A stretch of 9,416 nucleotides of DNA from a bacterium UBP9_UBA1432 (GTDB taxonomy: Bacteria > Vulcanimicrobiota > Xenobia > Xenobiales > Xenobiaceae). The DNA lies in contig DCTU01000051.1 of NCBI GenBank assembly GCA_002329445.1, positions 1 to 9,416 on the forward strand, read 5' to 3'. Below the pieces are notes generated by a model. That model made no database searches. It saw only the letters and a list, made by a program, of their open reading frames with translations, and was not told the DNA's origin. Below are positions 1-5,226 of this stretch, one piece after another; positions within the stretch are counted from its first letter, which is position 1, and every line of letters starts with the position of its first letter. Made by a program: the position numbers and the translations under genes.

Positions 1-915
1 GCCGTCCAGGGCCTCCCTCCACAGTCCCTGTGCCAGATCGAAGCGGCGCAGGAGCAGGGCGCAGCGGGCCAGATAGTGCAGGACGTAGGGGTTGGTGCCG
101 TCGGTGCGGCGCGAGTCCTCGAAGCACTCCTGGGCCTGCGTCACCCAGGCCACGGTCCTCGGGCCGGGGCGCTGGTCGCGGTCGCGGTCGTGCTCGGCCA
201 CCGAGAGCAGGGCTTCCCCCAGGTGGTAGGAGGCCCGGAAGGCCTTGGGGTCCTGGTCCCGGGCGGCGCGAAGCTCGGCCAGGGCCTGGCGCATCTCCGG
301 CGCACGTTCCTCCATGGGCAGCGTCCAGGCGGCCTCCAGGCGCTTGCGGCCGCGGCGCATCAGGAGCCAGGCCGCCCCGACCGGCGGTTCCGGCTCGGGA
401 GGCGAGACCTCCGCTTCCAGAGACTCGGGGAGCTCTCGGGGCAGCAGGCGCTTCTCCAGGGCCACCACCAGCCGTCCCAGGGCCGGTGGCGAGACCGTCA
501 GGTCGAAGACCTTCCCGGTGCCTTCCGGACACAGCAGCTTCAGGGCTTCTTCCAGGCGGCCCTCGCCCAGATAGCGCAGCGCCTGGACGGTGGGCACCGC
601 CTGGTTGCCCGGCGAGAGGTTCCGGGCCGCCCACCAGTCCCTGCGGGCCAGCTCCCACTCGCCCAGATCGCAGCAGAGCAGGGCACGGAAGAGGTGCAGG
701 GCGGGATTGGAGACCAGGTCGGCCTCGGCCGCAGACAGGGCGCGCCGGGCCGCCGGGGTGTCGCCCAGCTCCATCTGGCCCAGGGCGATCTGCAGCCAGG
801 CGCTTCCCTGCGGGCCGGCCGCCTCGGCCCGGGCCAGGAGGTTGCGCGCCTCGTCCCAGTTGCGCTCGCGCAGCCGGGAAAGGGCCTGGTCGGTGAGTCG
901 GCGGGCGGTGCTCAG
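1..915 (-). CDS. TPR/helical-repeat protein, C-terminus beyond the left edge
   Basis: An open frame of 305 codons on the minus strand runs off the left edge, so it is 3'-truncated by the window. The translation is rich in Ala, Leu, Arg, Glu and Trp and reads as successive amphipathic helix pairs with the spacing of tetratricopeptide repeats: ALSRLRERNWDEARNLL, then GSAWLQIALGQMELGDTPAA, then HLFRALLCCDLGEWELARRD, then QALRYLGEGRLEEALKLL. An acidic Pro-rich break near residues 203-219 is followed by further pairs such as FRASYHLGEALLSVAEHDRD and YVLHYLARCALLLRRFDLAQ. TPR proteins scaffold protein-protein contacts, and no catalytic motif is visible. No signal peptide or membrane segment is visible at the N-terminus. 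The start is the weak point. No in-frame ATG or TTG lies nearby. CTG at 915-913 sits six bases after a perfect GGAGGA, whereas the upstream GTG at 1047-1045 would add 44 codons with poor codon usage. I am confident it is a real gene and moderately confident of the TPR assignment. The partner or pathway is unknown. Confidence 0.75.
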   Translation of the reverse strand, partial: MSTARRLTDQALSRLRERNWDEARNLLARAEAAGPQGSAWLQIALGQMELGDTPAARRALSAAEADLVSNPALHLFRALLCCDLGEWELARRDWWAARNLSPGNQAVPTVQALRYLGEGRLEEALKLLCPEGTGKVFDLTVSPPALGRLVVALEKRLLPRELPESLEAEVSPPEPEPPVGAAWLLMRRGRKRLEAAWTLPMEERAPEMRQALAELRAARDQDPKAFRASYHLGEALLSVAEHDRDRDQRPGPRTVAWVTQAQECFEDSRRTDGTNPYVLHYLARCALLLRRFDLAQGLWREALDG

Positions 916-1173
916 GACGATTCCTCCAGGGACGTGTGCTTGGCCCCACCGATTCTGCCCACCCGCCCGGTCCCCTGCCAGGAGGGGCGCGGGCGGGGCA
1001 CGGACCGCCCTCCGCAGCGCGGCCGCGCCGTCTCCTGCATGTTTCACGGGAGATTCCTGGGAAGCGTGATGGGAACCCCCGCGTCGGGTGGGCGGCCGGC
1101 GCAGGCGGGGGAGCGACCCGCTCTGGCGAAGTGGGGTCCGGCATCGGTTGCGACATCGAGCGAGGGAGACAAC
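916..1173. other. Divergent intergenic region, TPR gene / PHA-system gene
   Basis: These 258 bases separate two divergently oriented genes and should hold both promoters. It is very GC-rich and I see no convincing -35/-10 pair on either strand. The one structural item is a perfect 12-base palindrome, GCGCGGCCGCGC, at 1017-1028. If the GTG at 1047 were the true start of the TPR gene, the left part of this region would be coding, but its codons there (AGG, GGA, GCA, CAA, AAT) are unlike the body of the gene. Confidence 0.5.
922..927 (-). promoter_or_regulatory. Ribosome binding site supporting a CTG start
   Basis: Read on the minus strand this is GGAGGA, followed by six bases (ATCGTC) and then CTG at 915-913, in frame with the TPR protein. 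It is the only strong Shine-Dalgarno sequence upstream of that frame. The competing GTG at 1047 has a weaker AGGAA about seven bases before it. CTG is a rare initiator, so the start remains an inference. Confidence 0.5.
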
Positions 1174-1470
1174 ATGGCACGCTTCAACGTGGAGGTTCCG
1201 CATGGCCTGGGGGCAGCCAGGGGCAAGGCCGCCCTGGAGGGCCTGATCGGGCAGATGATGTCCCGTTTCGGCCAGAGCGTCGGGCCGGTTGAACAGAGCT
1301 GGCAGGGAAACCAGTTGTGCTTCCGCCTGGAGGTCCAGGGCTTCCAGGTCTCGGGTCAGGCCACGGTGGGGGAGTCCCAGGTGGCGGTCACCGGCGATTG
1401 TCCCTGGTTGGCCCGGGGCACCCTGGAGTCCGGTCTGCGCGAGGAACTCACTCGGGCTTTGAAGAACTGA
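1174..1470 (+). CDS. Small polyhydroxyalkanoic acid system family protein
   Basis: A 98-residue protein preceded by a purine-rich GAGGGAG about six bases before the ATG. Its pattern matches the short family annotated as putative polyhydroxyalkanoic acid system protein (PHA_gran_rgn, Pfam PF09650). It has an N-terminal strand leading to a conserved His (FNVEVPHGLG, His10), then a long helix with Ala/Arg (residues 13-33), a conserved Trp in SWQGNQLCF (Trp43), a strand-turn-strand with VQGFQVSGQATV (residues 54-65), a central V-x-V strand, and a C-terminal helix ending LREELTRAL. Family members are about 90-100 residues long, so it looks complete. They are often encoded near PHA granule or fatty-acid genes, but their biochemical role is poorly defined. 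Nothing else here belongs to PHA synthesis, so a storage role is not supported by context. A START/SRPBCC-like small fold is the main alternative reading. It appears to be transcribed alone. Confidence 0.65.
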   Translation: MARFNVEVPHGLGAARGKAALEGLIGQMMSRFGQSVGPVEQSWQGNQLCFRLEVQGFQVSGQATVGESQVAVTGDCPWLARGTLESGLREELTRALKN

Positions 1471-1669
1471 GGCGGCCCGGGGGCACGGAGCTTTTCGCCG
1501 AGATCATGTGGCCTCTCCGCACCATCCAGGCGGAAGCCAGGAAGGGCAGGCCCTGAATCCGGCGCGAGGGAACCGGCCGGCAGGCCCACCGAGTCGCCTG
1601 GCACCTCTCCCATTTTCGGTTTTTTTCAAGACCGTCCTGTTTTAACAGACCTGGGCGGGAACCTGTGGT
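1471..1669. other. Intergenic region with AT-rich island upstream of secA
   Basis: About 200 bases between the PHA-system gene and the first possible secA start. The first 140 bases are GC-rich. A weak hairpin, CAGGC/GCCTG with a ten-base loop, lies near 1580-1600 and is too short and too far from a T-run to call a terminator. A run of seven T at 1620-1626 begins an AT-rich island that stands out against the rest of the window and includes the interrupted inverted repeat at 1637-1648. No coding frame here shows the codon bias of the neighbours. Confidence 0.45.
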
Positions 1670-1674
1670 ATGTT
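1637..1674 (+). promoter_or_regulatory. Possible secA promoter/operator zone
   Basis: CTGTT-TT-AACAG at 1637-1648 is a 5+5 inverted repeat. TTAACA at 1642-1647 is one base from the sigma70 -35 consensus, and TATGTT at 1669-1674 resembles a -10. The spacing of 21 bases is longer than the usual 16-18, so this is suggestive only. If TATGTT is a -10, the ATG at 1670 lies inside the promoter, and translation must begin later, at the GTG at 1724. Confidence 0.25.
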
Positions 1675-1714
1675 GGCCCGGGGGCTTGCTTTGTCGATTC
1701 ATCTGGCGCGTCGC

Positions 1715-1719
1715 GGAGG
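1715..1719 (+). promoter_or_regulatory. Ribosome binding site supporting the GTG start of secA
   Basis: GGAGG followed by four bases (CACC) and GTG at 1724-1726, in frame with the SecA reading frame at residue 19 of the longest form. The upstream ATG at 1670 has only GGGCGGGA nine bases before it. The spacing of four is slightly short, but the match is much better. Confidence 0.5.
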
Positions 1720-1723
1720 CACC

Positions 1724-4700
1724 GTGGAGGTCCGTCCATCCAAGCTCGAAGGAACCCAGACGATCACCGGGGGATCCGGGGTGGTCTCGTCCCACTCCGG
1801 GACCGGCGCCCGGAAGATCGAGACGGCCATCCTGCCGGCCGATGCCTTCCATCCGACTGGAGGGCGTCCGGTCGAGGCGACCCCCCTGGAGGAAGTCAAC
1901 CAGGATCCACCCACCTTGCTCGTGGCCCTGGACGATCGGGTCCGTCCCGAGGACGTTCCCGACACCTTGCCGGTCCTGGAGGACTCTTCCGCCCGCGCGA
2001 CGCCTGCCCAGGCTTCGGGCAGCGTTCCTCTCTCCGAGGCCATCCGTCAGGCCGTGTACACCCCGCACAAGGCGCTTCCCTCCAAGCAGGGGCAGGCCAT
2101 GCAGTTCCCCGAGGTCCGCGTGGGGGAACCCGTGGCTCGGCCGCGCCGAGGAGCGAAGACGGCTGCGCCGGCCCCGACCCCTGCGACCACGGCTCAGGCA
2201 GCCAGCGCCCCGGTTGCCCCTCAAGCCCCCACAACCCGGACCCCGAACGCGCCTCAGGCTCTGACGGCGCCGGCCCCGGCCGCCCCGGCAGGGCCTCAGG
2301 TTCCGGTCGCGCCCCAGGCTCAGGCCCCCAGCGCCCCGGTTGCTCCTCAGACGCCGTCGACTCCGGCTGCAGCCGCGCCTCAGGCTCCCACCGTCCCTCC
2401 GAAGCTGGAACCCATCGAACTGCCCGAGCTTCGTCCCACGCTGGCCGCCCGGACCATGCGGGCCCTGCGTCAGGTCGAGAATCTGATCCTCTCGGCCATC
2501 GGCAAGGGCGACCCGGTCCTGGACCTGCAACCCGAACTGGAGGCCATCAACCGCCTTGGCCCGCAGATGGAGGCCCTGTCGGATGAGGACCTCCAGGCCA
2601 TGACGGGCCAGTTCCGGGCCCGCCTGGCCGCGGGCGAGAGCCTGGACGACCTGCGCGTCGAGGCCTTTGCGGTGGCTCGAGAGGCCGCCTTCCGAACCAC
2701 CGGCATGCGTCCCTACGACGTGCAGGTCCTGGGAGCCCTGGCCCTGGGCCGGAACCAGATCGCCGAGATGAAGACGGGAGAGGGCAAGACCCTGACCGAG
2801 GTCCTGCCGGTCTACCTCAACGCCCTGGCCGGCCAGGGCGTCCATGTGGTGACCGTGAACGAGACGCTGGCCCAGCGGGACTGTGAGTGGATGGGCCCGG
2901 TCTTCCAGAGCCTGGGCCTGTCGGTCGGCATGGTGAACGAGTCGATGTCCCCCGAAGAGCGCCGGGCAGGCTACGAGGCGGACGTCACCTATCTGACCAA
3001 CTCGACCCTGGGTTTCGATCATCTGCGCGATCAGACCGTCCAGTCGCCCTCCGAGCGGGTCCAGCGCGCCCCCTTCTACGCCCTGGTGGATGAGGTCGAC
3101 GAGATCCTCATCGACGAGGCTCGGACCCCCCTGATCCTGTCCACCCGGGACAAGCCGGCTGAAGGAGACTACCGCCTCTTTGCCGAGATCGTGGCGGGGA
3201 TGAGCCCTGGGGTCCACTACCAGGTCGACCGCAAGAAGAACCAGGCCTGGGTCACCGAGGAAGGCCTGAAGATGGTCGAATCCCGCCTGGGCGTCGACAA
3301 CCTCTTCGACGAAGAGAACCTGCCGCAGGTGGCCCACCTCCAGAAGGCCGTCGAGGCCCGAGGCCTCTTCGTCCGTGATCGCGACTACGTCGTGGCCGAC
3401 GGCAAGCTGATGATCGTCGACGAGTTCACCGGGCGGGTCATGGAGGACCGTCGCTACAACGACGGCCTGCACCAGGCCCTGGAGGCGCGGGAGGGGCTGG
3501 AGATCCAGGCCGAGCAGCGCACCCTGGCCTCGATCACCTATCCCAACCTCTTCCGGCGCTATCCGCGGCTGGCCGGCATGAGTGGGACCGCCCGGACCGA
3601 GGAGAAGGAGTTCCAGGCCCTCTACGGCCTGAGCGTCGTGCCCATCCCCACCAACAAGCCGGTGGTTCGGGTCGACCATCCCGACCTGGTCTTCCGCACC
3701 CAGCAGGACAAGTTCGCGGCCATCCTGGACCAGGCCGAATCCCTCTTCTGCGAGGGGCAGCCCGTCCTGATCGGCACCCGCTCGATCCAGGTCAACGAGT
3801 ATCTTTCGGGGCAGCTCGCTGCCCGAGGCATTCCGCACCAGGTCCTCAACGCCAAGAGCGTCAAGGACAACACCCAGGCCGAGAACGAAATCCTGGCCGG
3901 AGCCGGACGCTCAGGCATGGTCACCCTGGCCACCAACATGGCCGGGCGCGGCGTGGACATCAAGCCGGACCAGGTCAACTACAAGAAGCTGGCGATCGAG
4001 GTCTCCGAGCGGACCGCCCAGGGGCAGGCCGTGGTGGTGGACCTGGCCAAGGCCAAGGAGGCCGAGGCCCTGGCCGGCTGGCTGGAGATGGGGCAGATCC
4101 CGACCACCATCGTGGATCACGAGGCCCCCGCCCCGGGACCAGGCGAGGCCCTGCTGCGCGTCGGGGTGTCCTCCAGCGTGCCGGACTCCGCCGTCTGCCT
4201 GAAGGGCAGCGATTACCCGACGGGCGGTCTGTTCGTGGTAGGGACCGAGCGCCACGACTCGCGGCGCATCGACGACCAGTTGCGCGGACGAGCCGGCCGT
4301 CAAGGCCAGGTGGGCGCCTCGCGCTTCTACGTCTCGCTCGAGGACGACCTGCTTCGCCACCACGCCGGGCCCAAGGCGGCCGGCCTCCTGGACCGCCTGG
4401 GCGTCCCCCGGAACCAGGGGACCTCCGATCCTCTGGTCGGCAAGCTGACCCGCGCCGCCCAGGAGGCCGTCGAGCAGCACCACTTCGCGATCCGCAAGGA
4501 CACGACCCGATACGACCAGGTTCTCAACAAGCACCGCGAGGTCTTCTACGCCGACCGCGACGAGATCGTGGAAGGGGCGGACCTGCGCGAGGTGGTCCTG
4601 GACTGGGGGGGCGCGTGGCTGGCGGCCGAGATCATGGGAGGCCGCGATCCTCGCAAGCCGATTCCTCCCCAGGAACTTGCCGAGCGCCTGGAACAGGTGG

Positions 4701-5089
4701 CCGACGACCTGGGAGTCCCTCTGCCTGCCTTGCAGATCGACAAGCCGGTCCGGGTGGCTGAACTGGCCGACCTGATGCGCGCCGAGCTGGCGGTCCGCTA
4801 TGAAGCGATCGAAGAACGTTTCGGAGCCCAGGCCCTGCGAGAACAGGAACGCTGGATGACCGTCCAGGCCATGGACCGGAGCTGGACGGAGCACCTGGAC
4901 GCCCTGGCCGACCTGCAGCAGGGTATCGGCCTGGTGGCCTACGGTGAGCAGGATCCCTGGATCGCCTACCAGGAGAAGGCCTTCGACCTCTTCACCGAGA
5001 CCCGGGACGCGGTCACCCGCAACGTGGCGCAGGACCTCTTCGGCGAGGTCCTGCGCGAGGTCCCCCACAACCCCTCCGACGCGGCCTGA
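1724..5089 (+). CDS. secA: Divergent SecA preprotein translocase ATPase with long N-terminal extension
   Basis: SecA ATPases bind preproteins and drive them through SecYEG. I take GTG at 1724 as the start (1121 residues); the longest frame starts at ATG 1670 (1139 residues), and that numbering is used here. Residues 19-160 match nothing I know, and 164-245 form a Pro/Ala/Gln linker. The SecA core runs from about 261 to 1130: Walker A GEGKT 370-374, Walker B DEVDEILIDEARTPLILS 474-491, VDEFTGR 583-589, MSGTA 637-641, SIQVNEYLS 705-713, TNMAGRG 755-761, TERHDSRRIDDQLRGRAGRQG 859-879, and the scaffold helix RWMTVQAMDRSWTEHLDAL 1061-1079. The catalytic residues are intact. Oddities are an approximately 85-residue stretch between GRGVDI and GGLFVVGTERH where E. 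coli has about 45, replaced consensus residues, and no C-terminal zinc-binding tail. A typical SecA has 830-950 residues. It appears to be monocistronic. SecA family membership is certain; housekeeping SecA versus accessory SecA2-like is unresolved. Confidence 0.93.
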   Translation: MEVRPSKLEGTQTITGGSGVVSSHSGTGARKIETAILPADAFHPTGGRPVEATPLEEVNQDPPTLLVALDDRVRPEDVPDTLPVLEDSSARATPAQASGSVPLSEAIRQAVYTPHKALPSKQGQAMQFPEVRVGEPVARPRRGAKTAAPAPTPATTAQAASAPVAPQAPTTRTPNAPQALTAPAPAAPAGPQVPVAPQAQAPSAPVAPQTPSTPAAAAPQAPTVPPKLEPIELPELRPTLAARTMRALRQVENLILSAIGKGDPVLDLQPELEAINRLGPQMEALSDEDLQAMTGQFRARLAAGESLDDLRVEAFAVAREAAFRTTGMRPYDVQVLGALALGRNQIAEMKTGEGKTLTEVLPVYLNALAGQGVHVVTVNETLAQRDCEWMGPVFQSLGLSVGMVNESMSPEERRAGYEADVTYLTNSTLGFDHLRDQTVQSPSERVQRAPFYALVDEVDEILIDEARTPLILSTRDKPAEGDYRLFAEIVAGMSPGVHYQVDRKKNQAWVTEEGLKMVESRLGVDNLFDEENLPQVAHLQKAVEARGLFVRDRDYVVADGKLMIVDEFTGRVMEDRRYNDGLHQALEAREGLEIQAEQRTLASITYPNLFRRYPRLAGMSGTARTEEKEFQALYGLSVVPIPTNKPVVRVDHPDLVFRTQQDKFAAILDQAESLFCEGQPVLIGTRSIQVNEYLSGQLAARGIPHQVLNAKSVKDNTQAENEILAGAGRSGMVTLATNMAGRGVDIKPDQVNYKKLAIEVSERTAQGQAVVVDLAKAKEAEALAGWLEMGQIPTTIVDHEAPAPGPGEALLRVGVSSSVPDSAVCLKGSDYPTGGLFVVGTERHDSRRIDDQLRGRAGRQGQVGASRFYVSLEDDLLRHHAGPKAAGLLDRLGVPRNQGTSDPLVGKLTRAAQEAVEQHHFAIRKDTTRYDQVLNKHREVFYADRDEIVEGADLREVVLDWGGAWLAAEIMGGRDPRKPIPPQELAERLEQVADDLGVPLPALQIDKPVRVAELADLMRAELAVRYEAIEERFGAQALREQERWMTVQAMDRSWTEHLDALADLQQGIGLVAYGEQDPWIAYQEKAFDLFTETRDAVTRNVAQDLFGEVLREVPHNPSDAA
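2159..2404 (+). repeat. Low-complexity Pro/Ala-rich linker repeats inside secA
   Basis: This stretch encodes about 82 residues made almost only of Ala, Pro, Gln, Thr and Val, with recurring PVAPQ units (residues 181-185, 212-216, 223-227 counted from the ATG at 1670). At DNA level the 16-mer CCAGCGCCCCGGTTGC occurs twice, at 2202-2217 and 2328-2343, exactly 126 bases (42 codons) apart, which suggests in-frame duplication. It joins the unknown N-terminal segment to the SecA motor and is probably disordered. Confidence 0.8.
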
Positions 5090-5092
5090 GCA

Positions 5093-5134
5093 GCCGCCAG
5101 GCGCAGAGGCGGCGTCCCCGGAACCCGTGGACGC
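5093..5134 (+). terminator. Overlapping GC hairpins downstream of secA
   Basis: Two mutually exclusive stems follow the secA stop. GCCGCC at 5093-5098 pairs with GGCGGC at 5108-5113 across a nine-base loop, and GCGTCC at 5112-5117 pairs with GGACGC at 5129-5134 across an eleven-base loop. There is no T-run, so a classical intrinsic terminator is not shown. They could slow or end secA transcription or act in the leader of the following operon. In DNA this GC-rich, short stems also occur by chance. Confidence 0.3.
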
Positions 5135-5226
5135 GCCTCCGGGTTGCCATGATCGTCATGAACTGCCTCACTGCACCCCGTCCGGCACCAGAGAGGACCC
5201 GACCCGCCCGGCGGGAAGGGAACTCG

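Noticed and set aside
76..1173. Plus-strand open frame running into the PHA-system gene (464 codons)
   Set aside because: It is the reverse image of the minus-strand TPR gene and happens to lack stops; only the part from the ATG at 1174 has a ribosome site and family similarity.
1580..1626. Intrinsic terminator of the PHA-system gene
   Set aside because: The only stem is five base pairs with a ten-base loop and the T-run begins more than 15 bases after it.
1637..1648. LexA (SOS) box
   Set aside because: CTGT and ACAG are present but separated by four bases; the E. coli-type box needs eight, and the other known box types do not match.
1448..3838. Very long minus-strand open frame (796 codons) opposite secA
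   Set aside because: It is a mirror of the strongly GC3-biased secA frame; its translation is Gly/Arg/Leu/Gln-rich with no recognisable fold, while the plus strand encodes an unmistakable SecA.
3911..5068. Minus-strand 385-codon open frame opposite the C-terminal half of secA
   Set aside because: Shadow of the secA codon bias with no motif of its own.
5149..5226. Upstream ATGs (5149, 5158) as start of the DsbD-like gene
   Set aside because: No ribosome site precedes them, and they would put a Pro/Arg-rich stretch before an otherwise perfect signal peptide beginning at 5227.
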